The notes: a model not told the origin generated them from the sequence alone. A stretch of DNA of 64,000 nt from Prevotella sp. P5-92 (GCF_002251245.1 NZ_NPJG01000098.1:78268-142267); one strand, 5' to 3'; shown: positions 56,084 to 63,418, counted from the stretch's first letter. Program-made: numbers and translations.

Positions 56084-56091
56084 TACCTTTG
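56084..56091 (+). promoter_or_regulatory. Minus-7 box in the long leader region of the HU-like gene
   Basis: TACCTTTG at 56084-56091 is followed by AAACCCAATCGCTCTTTGAC. If used, it would give a leader of more than 500 nt to the HU-like gene or a separate non-coding transcript. No gene is seen from 56015 to 56630. Confidence 0.5.
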
Positions 56092-56182
56092 CATCAGAAA
56101 ACGAAACCCAATCGCTCTTTGACTTACTGCCACTCCCTTTTTTCTTTTGAACGGACACTGCGAAGCTGATGAGCTTGCGAAA

Positions 56183-56256
56183 AACTTGCTTTAGCTTGAT
56201 GAACACCGCTGAAAATATATAATGTGTGAAGAACTTGCTTTAGCTTGATGAGCACC
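56183..56256. repeat. Direct repeat pair, 25 bp, 49-bp period
   Basis: AACTTGCTTTAGCTTGATGA + CACC at 56183-56207 recurs at 56232-56256 with one difference. Partial copies (AGCTGATGAGCTTGCG) lie just left. Confidence 0.85.
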
Positions 56257-56407
56257 TCTAAATATTAACGCTGTGCGAATAATTGCCAACAATATAACGG
56301 CAATTAAAAAAATCTTTAAATTGCTGGACAATTGCTGATAATTGCTGTTCCCTCTAAAAAAATATCTGAACGCAAATTACCGCAAATTATCCGTGAATTT
56401 CCATAAA

Positions 56408-56541
56408 GAATAATTTTCTTCAATTTACGTATAATTTCCGATAATTCGCGTTCATATAAAAAAAGATCTTATCTTGGAACAAGAATTCACACGAGAATAA
56501 TTTTCTTCAATTTACGGTCAATTCCCGGACATTCGCGTTCA
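56408..56541. repeat. Direct repeat pair, 47 bp, in the leader of the HU-like gene
   Basis: GAATAATTTTCTTCAATTTA at 56408 begins a 47-base copy (to 56454) that recurs at 56495-56541; the first 22 bases are identical and the block ends with the shared ATTCGCGTTCA. The period is 87 bases. Confidence 0.85.
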
Positions 56542-56630
56542 CCCCAAAAATATTATGTTTAACCCCCTGCCGGGCACAGCCCCCTTGCTGTGTAAACACC
56601 AAGTCCCATACCGGCGATGGGCAATCACAA

Positions 56631-57131
56631 ATGAGTAAAGCTTACAAAGTAACTAAACACACGGTGATGTTCGACAAGGAGAACCCAAAGACCGTGTACA
56701 GTGTCCAACCCGTCAGCTACGGCCTCCTGACCACCGATGACGTCGCCAATCAGATTGCCGCCGAGTCCTCCGCCACCCCAGGCGACGTAAAGAACGTCCT
56801 CGACCGCTACGCCTACTACGTGAAGGAGAACCTCAAGAAAGGCTACAACATCCAGCTCCTTGGCTTCGGCAACCTCTCCATCCGCTTCATCACCTCCGGC
56901 ACTGTGAAGACCGAGGCAGAAGCCACTGCGAAGCTCATCGTAGGCCTTGTCCCCACCTTCAACCCCTCGTTCAAGCTGATCAACAAGAAGCGCATCTACG
57001 ACCTTCTGCCCGACAAGATCACCCTCGTGAAGTACAACGGCACCGTCCCCGCCGACTCCACCGTCGAGACACCCGACAACAGTGAAGATCCCGGCACGTC
57101 AGAAGAAGGCGGCGGCGGAAGTCTGATCTAA
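56631..57131 (+). CDS. HU-family (HU-HIG) DNA-binding protein
   Basis: This 166-residue protein has an HU-like DNA-binding fold: helical N-terminus with TTDDVANQIAAESSATPGDVKNVLDR, the dimerisation helix YYVKENLKKGYNIQLLGFGNLSIRF, a beta arm region, and the C-terminal extension ending in an acidic/Gly tail. Such HU-HIG proteins occur next to DUF4248/vapE and an amidase in Bacteroidales. Codon use is noticeably GC-rich compared with the flanking AT-rich DNA. Promoter not certain; its leader holds long direct repeats. Confidence 0.88.
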   Translation: MSKAYKVTKHTVMFDKENPKTVYSVQPVSYGLLTTDDVANQIAAESSATPGDVKNVLDRYAYYVKENLKKGYNIQLLGFGNLSIRFITSGTVKTEAEATAKLIVGLVPTFNPSFKLINKKRIYDLLPDKITLVKYNGTVPADSTVETPDNSEDPGTSEEGGGGSLI

Positions 57132-57250
57132 AGTCCTGACGAAAGCGATAACGAGACGGGAGACTGATCTCGACGGCCATTGACTGTTTCAGTCATCAGC
57201 ATCATCGGTATAATCCGTAATCGAAATGACCCGCTTGTCAGACCGGTTCC

Positions 57251-57292
57251 CGTCATCGTTATCGTCATCGTTATCGTTATCGTTATCGTAAT
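57251..57292. repeat. Hexanucleotide microsatellite CGTYAT x7
   Basis: Seven consecutive copies of CGTTAT/CGTCAT (the last CGTAAT) end just before the amidase gene region. A perfect small hairpin TGACTGtttCAGTCA lies at 57181-57195. Confidence 0.9.
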
Positions 57293-57394
57293 AACAACAA
57301 TGTCATGCTCCACGAACAATACCCTATGAACATCGCTGGCGGCACGGTCGCCACGGAGGACATGCTCCTCACCAAGATCGAGTCAGGCATCTAC

Positions 57395-57826
57395 ATGTCG
57401 GCCGAATCAGTCAGATTTCTCGTCATCCACTGCACCGCCACCCGTGAGGACCAGGACTACACCCCTGAGCAGCTCAGGCGCGACCATCTGCGGCGTGGAT
57501 TCATCGACGTGGGTTATCACTTCTACATCCGCCGTGATGGCACCGTGACGCAGCACCGCCGCCTCAACGAGGTAGGAGCCCATTGCCGACCCTTCAACCG
57601 CTGCTCCATCGGCATCTGCTATGAGGGCGGCCTCGATGCCAAAGGCAAACCGAAGGACACCCGCACCCTCAAGCAGCGAGCTTCCCTCATCGGTCTCCTC
57701 CGCGACCTCCATCGCCAGTTCCCCAAGGCCCTCATCTGCGGCCACTGCGAGATGCCCGGCGCCACCCCCAAAGCCTGTCCCTGCTTCAAGCCCAGCAAAG
57801 AATTCGCCTACCTGATGAAGGGATGA
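57395..57826 (+). CDS. N-acetylmuramoyl-L-alanine amidase (amidase_2)
   Basis: About 143 residues from ATG 57395 (MSAESVRFLVIHCTATRE); the frame is open from 57305, which would add 30 residues. It would cleave the amide between MurNAc and the stem peptide. Zinc-site elements are IHCTAT, and ICGHCEMPG with PKACPCFKP at the C-terminus; RDHLRRGFIDVGYHFYIRRDGTV is the substrate groove. No signal peptide is present. This phage-lysozyme-like amidase is the usual partner of the HU-like and smalltalk genes. Its stop lies in a 14-bp tandem duplication (57823-57850). Confidence 0.9.
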   Translation: MSAESVRFLVIHCTATREDQDYTPEQLRRDHLRRGFIDVGYHFYIRRDGTVTQHRRLNEVGAHCRPFNRCSIGICYEGGLDAKGKPKDTRTLKQRASLIGLLRDLHRQFPKALICGHCEMPGATPKACPCFKPSKEFAYLMKG

Positions 57827-57850
57827 CTGATGGCTGATGACTGATGGCTG
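57823..57850. repeat. 14-bp tandem duplication at the amidase stop
   Basis: ATGACTGATGGCTG occurs twice in a row; the first copy contains the TGA stop of the amidase gene. Confidence 0.9.
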
Positions 57851-57928
57851 ATGCCCTCCAATGCTCACCGATGCCCGCAAACAACTCGTCAACCCATCAT
57901 TATTTATTAATCTTTAAATCTCAATTCT

Positions 57929-58039
57929 ATGTCAACAACAAACAGATCCACCTGGAAGCTGATCCTTCAGCTCATCGTCTCCATCGCCACAGCCATCGCC
58001 ACCACCCTCGGCGTCACCAGCTGCATGTCCATGTTATGA
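57929..58039 (+). CDS. Smalltalk protein (36 residues)
   Basis: The peptide begins MSTTNRSTWKLILQLIVSIA and continues with TAIATTLGVTSCMSML, matching the Bacteroidales smalltalk pattern: a polar/basic start, W-K-x-I-L-Q, a hydrophobic segment and the ending T-S-C-M. The final Cys context (GVTSC) resembles a lipobox. Function is unknown. It follows the amidase after about 100 bases and is closed by a terminator, so amidase and smalltalk are probably one unit. Confidence 0.85.
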   Translation: MSTTNRSTWKLILQLIVSIATAIATTLGVTSCMSML

Positions 58040-58046
58040 CGATCGC

Positions 58047-58080
58047 GGCGGGCATCAATCACGATGCCCGCCCTTTCGTT
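58047..58080 (+). terminator. Terminator after smalltalk
   Basis: GGCGGGCATC (58047-58056) pairs perfectly with GATGCCCGCC (58063-58072) around AATCAC and is followed by CTTTCGTT. Confidence 0.75.
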
Positions 58081-58081
58081 G

Positions 58082-58177
58082 TTATATGCCATTCATATCC
58101 CTTTCATTTCCGCATAACGCAACTCGAACTTCACCGTAAGCAAACAGAGGCTGCTTGTTTCGCTTCTTGTTGTACAT
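58082..58177 (-). CDS. Possible 31-residue ORF with its own promoter
   Basis: ATG at 58177 on the minus strand opens MYNKKRNKQPLFAYGEVRVA (31 codons, stop at 58082). It lies about 28 bases after a hairpin-forming leader (GTCGCT...AGCGAC) driven by a consensus promoter and ends just before the smalltalk terminator in convergent orientation. No family is recognised; it could be a genuine small protein or the start of a decayed gene. Confidence 0.35.
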   Translation of the reverse strand: MYNKKRNKQPLFAYGEVRVALCGNERDMNGI

Positions 58178-58211
58178 TGTCGCTAAAAATATAAAGTGAA
58201 AATATCAGCGA

Positions 58212-58241
58212 CAAAGGTACGATAATTATTCTATATGACAA
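58212..58241 (-). promoter_or_regulatory. Promoter on the minus strand facing the smalltalk terminator
   Basis: TTG (58241-58239), 19 bp and TACCTTTG (58219-58212). The predicted leader starts with GTCGCT, which pairs with AGCGAC just before the small ORF. Confidence 0.7.
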
Positions 58242-58338
58242 TGACGGGGTTCACCGAACAGTTACATTATTTTTTTGCTCCATCCGGCAGTATCGAACTG
58301 CAAGCATTGCTGCTCCACCTGTGCGGATGGATGTCCGT

Positions 58339-58578
58339 TTAATCCCAGACCTCTTCTACTTGTTGGCCATCCCATCCATTGTTAACGTCAAGGATTGAGA
58401 CTATGGCTAATCTACCATCTGTGGTGTGAAGATAGAATGAACATGGGATACCTTCATAATGCGAAGACATCCACGCTTGTACCTTCATGCCAAAATCCTG
58501 CAACTCGTCTTGAGTAGCATCTGGGGCAAGAAACAAGAATACCTTGTCCTTGCGAATTTCTGAAATTGAAACTTTCAT
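58339..58578 (-). CDS. Hypothetical protein, 79 residues
   Basis: MKVSISEIRKDKVFLFLAPD is followed by TQDELQDFGMKVQAWMSSHY and a C-terminal FYLHTTDGRLAIVSILDVNNG. It looks like a small soluble alpha/beta protein with an acidic end (VEEVWD). I do not recognise the family. Codon use and the ATG start are plausible. It lies between the small minus-strand ORF and the IS66 remnant on the same strand. No clear promoter. Confidence 0.55.
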   Translation of the reverse strand: MKVSISEIRKDKVFLFLAPDATQDELQDFGMKVQAWMSSHYEGIPCSFYLHTTDGRLAIVSILDVNNGWDGQQVEEVWD

Positions 58579-58789
58579 AATGTAAAGAATTTAGATTGTA
58601 TAAAATTATAATGTGATGCTTGTAAGGATTCCGAATCCCAGCATCGCGCCTTTTGCCTGCTTATTATATCACGATTATCTTATCGTGTGGAAATCATCCC
58701 ATACCCCATCCCTCGCCCTTTGTGTTTATAGTGATCTGAGTCGAACTACTTGCCTAAGAAGAATCATGCGCCGAACTTGCCCACGTGGA
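58579..58789. other. Non-coding or decayed stretch left of IS66
   Basis: No convincing gene. One minus-strand frame reads YNKQAKGAMLGFGILTSITL and stops just before the 79-residue gene; it may be the end of a decayed membrane or outer-membrane protein. Confidence 0.3.
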
Positions 58790-58892
58790 GTAAACGACCA
58801 TTATAACGTAACCACTATTTTTCAAGCATTTACGAGATAACTTTTTTCAAAAATAATTCTAAATCATAGTTTTTAGGGTCAAGGATGATGCA

Positions 58893-59350
58893 TTATGCAC
58901 ACTCCTCGACCTTAATTTCGGGTGCTTTATAATAACATGGGAGCATAGAGAGGTAGTCCTCATCACCGTCTTTCATGCGGGTAAGGATGTCTTCAATATA
59001 CCTTCCAAAGTTCAAATTGTTCATTTTGCAGCTTTCATACAATGAGATGCGAGTCTTTCCGCTTCTGCTTTTTCCAATAAAATTTGTGATTCAAGCTCTT
59101 TCTTCAAGGCTTCCTTACGGGCTAATTCTTCATTCTTTGCAGCTATCTGCTGCTTAAGTTCCGCTATTCTTTTCTGATCCCGTTCATGCTTGATGAGCAT
59201 CTCCTTTTTCAACTCTTCATACATTTCTTGGACAGTTTCGTACTCACGTCCTGCCAGACGTGACACCTGGTCCTCGTCCAATCCGCGGACACATTCCATG
59301 TACCGCTCAAATCCCTCCTCCTGCTCTTTGGTCATCTTTGTCGTTGTCAT
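58893..59350 (-). pseudogene. IS66 transposase (TnpC) remnant: N-terminus joined to C-terminus
   Basis: From ATG 59350 (MTTTKMTKEQEEGFERYMEC) a coiled-coil N-terminal segment runs to about 59045 (ELESQILLEKAEAERLA). In another frame, YESCKMNNLNFGRYIEDILT to KVEECA (59039-58893) is the conserved TnpC C-terminus. The catalytic DDE core between them is deleted. Its translated product (to 59021) would be a lone coiled-coil peptide. Confidence 0.8.
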
Positions 59351-59423
59351 AAATGTATATTTCTGATTGAATCGCGTTTGACAGCAAGAACATGGCCTGC
59401 TCACGCGTGATGTGGTGAAATCG

Positions 59424-59729
59424 TTATATGATTATCTGCTTTACAGTCCACCCGGACTCCTTGCGGTGTTCTTCGGGAGTCATCTTGCTCTCAATGACAT
59501 CCAGGGCGGTAAAACTGATACCATCCGTCGTGCTGTTTTTTGTGGCAGATGCGGTCTTGGTAGCGCCATACGTGCGCTTGTATTCGGACAGCCACTTGTA
59601 GTCAATACCCTCATCATTACAATACTTGCGCAGGTTTCGACCTTTGCGGTTCTGGTTAAAGTCCTGCATAACCTTTTCAAAGTATTTTTCGCCTTCGCTC
59701 AACAACTCGTCCTTCGTTTCCATTTTCAA
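59424..59729 (-). CDS. IS66 accessory ORF (TnpA-like, Bacteroidetes type)
   Basis: This 101-residue protein has LRKYCNDEGIDYKWLSEYK, the helix-turn-helix-like block of the first ORF of Bacteroidetes IS66 elements, then a Ser/Thr-rich tail. Its exact role in transposition is unknown. It appears intact inside a defective element; METKDELLSEGEKYFE (ATG 59723) is an alternative start. Confidence 0.7.
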   Translation of the reverse strand: MKMETKDELLSEGEKYFEKVMQDFNQNRKGRNLRKYCNDEGIDYKWLSEYKRTYGATKTASATKNSTTDGISFTALDVIESKMTPEEHRKESGWTVKQIII

Positions 59730-59764
59730 TAATGTTTTGAATTCGGAGACAAAAGTATTACTAT

Positions 59765-60001
59765 TTATTTATGTGACCATACGTTATAATAGTGGTTTAC
59801 ATTCACTCCGAACGTCTTTCCGTTGGGAAACACCCCTCCGAAGAAGTCATGCCCGTAAGGGTTTTGCAGCGACATGTCCAATCCTGCCTCCAGATACCAG
59901 TTCGTCCAGAACGAGTCAATCACATATCCCTCATCCGTATCCGCAGCCGTTGAGCCCAAGCTCATCACACCTGCAATAATTAATCCAAATACTCTTTTCA
60001 T
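59765..60001 (-). pseudogene. N-terminal fragment of an OmpA-like outer-membrane protein, cut by IS66
   Basis: Residues 1-66 match the start of the Prevotella/Bacteroides OmpA-family barrel: signal peptide MKRVFGLIIAGVMSLGSTAA, then YVIDSFWTNWYLEAGLDMSL and FPNGKTFGVN. The match stops at base 59801, the IS66 end; the last dozen codons come from the IS terminus. The rest of the barrel and OmpA domain are not found beyond the IS. Confidence 0.82.
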
Positions 60002-60013
60002 AATAAACGCAGT

Positions 60014-60775
60014 TTACATAAACTTCGCCTTGATGAACTGCGGCACTTTCCACAGCATCTTTTCAATTTTCGTTATTGTAGCATTCATTCCATGCGAGTG
60101 ATACATACGGATATCCTCCTTCCACATCTGCTTTCTTCTGGCACTATCTGTACTCAATCCTCCCATTCTCATACGGACTATATACTCCGGTAAATAGGTA
60201 ACAGTAATATCACCACCCAATAGATAACGGAAAAGCAGATCGGAGTCTGCTGCTATCTTATAGGACTCGTTGTACAGCCCTCGTTTCTCCATTACTTCCC
60301 TACGTATATAGCATGTAGGATGCAGTGGCAGCCACCCATGACGTACTTTCCATAACCTATAGGTTCCACCAATCCATTTCCTCACCACCTTATCCGTGTT
60401 TTCTGGATTCACAAACATGCCATCTCCATACAGGAAGTCTGCATGAGTAGCTTCCAGCTGCTTCACAATATCAGAAATAGTATGAGGCGAATAGAGGAAA
60501 TCATCAGAATGAACCAACCCGATATAATCCCCAGTCGCCATCCGTATTCCCTTATTGATAGCCTCGTACATCCCATGGTCAGGCTCTGAAATAAACTTTA
60601 CCTTATCTTCATGTCCCTTAATTGCCTCAAGTATGACATCCACAGACCCATCCTTAGATGCGCCATCCACGATAATGTACTCAATGTTCGCATAATCTTG
60701 CTCCAGCACACTATCTATTGCACCACGTATCGTTGAAGCTCGGTTATAGCAACTTGTTATAATTGAAATTTTCAT
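60014..60775 (-). CDS. Family 2 glycosyltransferase
   Basis: This 253-residue GT2 protein (MKISIITSCYNRASTIRGAI) has YANIEYIIVDGASKDGSVDV, FISEPDHGMYEAINKGI and IGLVHSDDFLYSP with the DxD-type SDD. It belongs to the same WcaA-like subgroup as the gene at 51278. The ATG overlaps the stop of the upstream acetyltransferase remnant (ATGA), showing they once formed a translationally coupled pair. Confidence 0.92.
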   Translation of the reverse strand: MKISIITSCYNRASTIRGAIDSVLEQDYANIEYIIVDGASKDGSVDVILEAIKGHEDKVKFISEPDHGMYEAINKGIRMATGDYIGLVHSDDFLYSPHTISDIVKQLEATHADFLYGDGMFVNPENTDKVVRKWIGGTYRLWKVRHGWLPLHPTCYIRREVMEKRGLYNESYKIAADSDLLFRYLLGGDITVTYLPEYIVRMRMGGLSTDSARRKQMWKEDIRMYHSHGMNATITKIEKMLWKVPQFIKAKFM

Positions 60776-60864
60776 GTTAATGTCTTTATTCTTCTCTCTC
60801 TTATTTTCACCGCAGGATTGCCCTGATATATTCCATTTGCTTCCATATCCTTTGTAGCCACACT
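60772..60864 (-). pseudogene. C-terminal remnant of a hexapeptide-repeat acetyltransferase
   Basis: Thirty residues, SVATKDMEANGIYQGNPAVK followed by IRERRIKTLT, match the end of sugar O/N-acetyltransferases of the left-handed beta-helix type (usual form V-x-K-D-x-x-x-x-x-I-x-x-G-N-P-A). The rest of the gene is missing; it is joined directly to the epimerase stop codon at 60866. Confidence 0.75.
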
Positions 60865-60865
60865 G

Positions 60866-61819
60866 CTAACTTATCCACTCCAATGTCTTCACAGTTCCCT
60901 CTTCTCTGCCAACAGGCAGATTCGGAGCAATTTCCTTGATTGGATTCAGATTATGCACATTATCTGTAGTCATATTATGCAAGCGGAAGCTGGTCATTGG
61001 GAATGAAATACCAAATAGCTTTAAGAAATCTCCAAACCATCCTGCCAACTTAAAGCAGGAATACGGAATGTCAGGTATCTTGATGCCAGCATGTTTTGCT
61101 ATCTCGTTGGCCCATTCCGTAATATCGTACGGTTCATAGTCTCCAAGATAGAACACCTTGCGATTAACTTTTTCGGCATCAGCATTCAATATCGATATGA
61201 TTTGATAAATAGCATTATCCACATATCCGTACGTCTTTTTACAAGCACGTTTGCCCATATGGAAATACATTCGCTTCAAAACGATATGGAAGAATCTGTT
61301 GTATGGCTCACCGAACCAAGGCCCCCAAATAGAAGTTGGACGGATGATACTCCATGTGTAAGAAGGATTAGCTGTCTTGATACGCTTTTCAGTTTCCACC
61401 TTACTTTCACCATACAAAGTATGAGGAGCATAATCCTCGAAGTCCTTTGGCTTATAGCCAGGCTCACATACATACATGGAAGAAGCAAAGATTGCACGTT
61501 TCACAGTACCTGCAGTTTCTATTGCATCAAGCAGGTTGCTTACACCACCCATATTGGCTTCATAGTCCTGCAACGTTTTGCCATTGAGGTCTGTTCTTGC
61601 GCCAAGATGAATAACATAATCTGGAGCAAAAGCCTCTACTGCTGCAACAACAGCATCATGATTACGCAAATCAACTTGCACCCAATACTTATCCTGAACC
61701 GAAATCTTTGGCTTCACAATATCAATATTCTGAATTTCGTACTGAGTATCTTTTGATAGATGCTCTATGAGGTTAGTTCCAATGAAACCAGAGCCTCCAG
61801 TAACCAATATCTTACTCAT
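60866..61819 (-). CDS. NAD-dependent epimerase/dehydratase (extended SDR)
   Basis: This 317-residue protein has the NAD motif ILVTGGSGFIGTNLIEHL, HLGARTDLNG, ASSMYVCEPG, and YGESKVETEK as the catalytic Y-x-x-x-K. It would convert a nucleotide sugar; substrate unknown. It overlaps the upstream GT4 gene by 4 bases. Its C-terminus (VKTLEWIS) may be a few residues short because the following DNA is a deletion join. Confidence 0.9.
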   Translation of the reverse strand: MSKILVTGGSGFIGTNLIEHLSKDTQYEIQNIDIVKPKISVQDKYWVQVDLRNHDAVVAAVEAFAPDYVIHLGARTDLNGKTLQDYEANMGGVSNLLDAIETAGTVKRAIFASSMYVCEPGYKPKDFEDYAPHTLYGESKVETEKRIKTANPSYTWSIIRPTSIWGPWFGEPYNRFFHIVLKRMYFHMGKRACKKTYGYVDNAIYQIISILNADAEKVNRKVFYLGDYEPYDITEWANEIAKHAGIKIPDIPYSCFKLAGWFGDFLKLFGISFPMTSFRLHNMTTDNVHNLNPIKEIAPNLPVGREEGTVKTLEWIS

Positions 61820-62955
61820 TTTATCTTATTATTCATTATAAAATTAACAAATTCATCAACTCGAGAACAATATAATTCAACAGAATAATTAGCCCTAGAA
61901 TCATCGAAAGCTCCCTTTCTTACTTTATTATATTCACCTTTTGAACACAATAATTGTTGTAAGCCAGAAACACATTCTTCCGCACTGGAAAACAAATATC
62001 CATTTATTCCGTTTTTTACTAATTCCGAAGTACCACCACTATTATAACCAAGAACCGGAATAGCTCTCTGCATAGCTTCAATTGTAACCCGTCCGAAACC
62101 TTCACTCCTTGAACACATCATCAATATATCCATGTCCTTATAAATTACATTCGGATTCTTTTCAAAACCATGAAAGACAACACTATCAGATATTTGCATT
62201 CTTTGAACCATTTTATATAGGCTATTCTTATATTTTCCAACTTTATCACCCCAAACATGCAGCTTAGCATTAGGATATATTTTCAAAATTGTTGGTAATA
62301 TTCTAATAGCAACATCTTGCCCTTTTTCAGGATCAAGAATACCTACTATGCCCAAATTTAATTCTTTAGGAAGTTCTTTATCAGAGTAAGCAAAATCTAT
62401 GGTATTAACGCCATTATAGATAACCTTCTGCCATGACTTTAATGGTTCCCCAAGATTAACATGATTGGCAACAGAATTAGAAACATATATTACGCCATCA
62501 CTTTGATTGATATAGTCTTTTTTCTTTTTTCTACCATATACAAATCTAGCATCATGATCCAAATCCATAAATTCACGAATATGACTGATATGCTTAATTC
62601 CATTCTTTTTAGCTATGTTTATACCCAAATTCTCTGCTGAAGTGTTAGAATAAATAAGGTCTGGTTCAAAACTACATACATATTTATCAATTTTAGATAG
62701 CTGAAAATAAGTATGCATAGCTAAGAAAGGAAGAGCTAGATACTTTAATTGAGGCTTATAATAATAAAGCTGCGTAAAACAGCTTATTACAACATATTCT
62801 ATATTCTTTTGCACTAACGCCTCCTCTATATTACCATGTTTTGGCAAAATCAAAGCGACCTCATCTCCTTTTTTCTTGAAATGCTCGATTATAGTAAGCA
62901 TGGAACGATTTGCACCATACAAGTCACTATAATTTGATATAAACAATATACGCAT
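61816..62955 (-). CDS. GT4-family glycosyltransferase
   Basis: This 379-residue GT-B enzyme (MRILFISNYSDLYGANRSML) has an N-terminal acceptor domain, ISHIREFMDLDH, then the GT4 donor domain with GILDPEKGQDVAIRI, LHVWGDKVGKY, and the E-x7-E region CSRSEGFGRVTIEAMQRAIPVLGY. It heads the remaining minus-strand glycan genes; its original upstream neighbour was probably the acetyltransferase remnant at 63136. Confidence 0.92.
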   Translation of the reverse strand: MRILFISNYSDLYGANRSMLTIIEHFKKKGDEVALILPKHGNIEEALVQKNIEYVVISCFTQLYYYKPQLKYLALPFLAMHTYFQLSKIDKYVCSFEPDLIYSNTSAENLGINIAKKNGIKHISHIREFMDLDHDARFVYGRKKKKDYINQSDGVIYVSNSVANHVNLGEPLKSWQKVIYNGVNTIDFAYSDKELPKELNLGIVGILDPEKGQDVAIRILPTILKIYPNAKLHVWGDKVGKYKNSLYKMVQRMQISDSVVFHGFEKNPNVIYKDMDILMMCSRSEGFGRVTIEAMQRAIPVLGYNSGGTSELVKNGINGYLFSSAEECVSGLQQLLCSKGEYNKVRKGAFDDSRANYSVELYCSRVDEFVNFIMNNKIK

Positions 62956-62988
62956 TATTTTTATATTTATTCAAGTTTCGCAAGCTCA

Positions 62989-63113
62989 GAAGTTAAAGGA
63001 GTTATCGCTCCCTTCGGTCGCTGAGGAGTTAAGACCACAGTCTTTTGGGCGTAGTTTTTTAAGCAGCAAGACATACGTCTTAACTCCTTAACTTCCTTAA
63101 CTCCTTTAACTTC
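62989..63113. repeat. Nested inverted repeat of AGTTAAGGAG-type sequence
   Basis: GAAGTTAAAGGAGTTA (62989-63004) pairs with 63098-63113, and GAGGAGTTAAGA (63023-63034) pairs with TCTTAACTCCTT (63078-63089, one wobble/mismatch). The folded structure would span about 125 nt. It resembles the hairpin at 11829-11882. Confidence 0.85.
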
Positions 63114-63135
63114 CTGATATGCGAAAGTTCAGTAT

Positions 63136-63316
63136 TTATAATTTAATATCTACTCGTTCTCCATTAAGCCTGACAATACGAGCAGGCACTCCAATAACAG
63201 TTGCATTATTTGGAACATCTTTAACGACAACACAGTTTGCTCCGATTTTTACATTGTCACCAATTTTTACCCCCCCCCAACACACATGCGCCGCATGCTA
63301 TAGAAACATTGTTGCA
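63136..63316 (-). pseudogene. Serine-acetyltransferase-like (CysE/hexapeptide) remnant with a frameshift
   Basis: On the minus strand CNNVSIACGACVLGG runs into a run of nine G (63278-63270), after which VKIGDNVKIGANCVVVKDVP and GVPARIVRL continue one frame off and end at 63136. With eight G the whole segment would be one frame. The 5' part of the gene is missing, with a TAG directly before the first matching codon. Such acetyltransferases modify sugars or serine in capsule loci. Confidence 0.78.
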
Positions 63317-63418
63317 CTAATTTTTCATTGCGGTGAAAAAAGCTAAAGTCCTGCGGCTTATAACCTTCCACTACAATATTTCACACTTATTTTACGTTTC
63401 TCTAAAAGGTGAAGGGAG

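Larger units (their letters stand above)
58790..59800 (-). mobile_element. IS66-family element, internally deleted, both terminal repeats present
   Basis: The left end GTAAACGACCATTATAACGT (58790) and, on the minus strand, the right end GTAAACCACTATTATAACGT (59800) are imperfect inverted repeats with 18 of 20 matches, beginning GTAA as in IS66 ends. Inside are a first ORF (59424-59729) and a fused, frameshifted TnpC remnant. TnpB and most of TnpC are missing. The flanking 8-mers (58782-58789 and 59801-59808) are not duplicates, so the neighbourhood was rearranged after insertion. Confidence 0.85.

Noticed and set aside
56000..56206. 68-residue minus-strand ORF in the HU leader
   Set aside because: Biased composition, covers repeat and promoter-like sequence, and has no recognisable family.
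57128..57319. 63-residue minus-strand ORF with ITITIT repeats
   Set aside because: It is just the translation of the CGTTAT microsatellite.
58613..58840. 75-residue plus-strand ORF left of IS66
   Set aside because: It runs into the IS66 terminal repeat and has no protein-like features or promoter.
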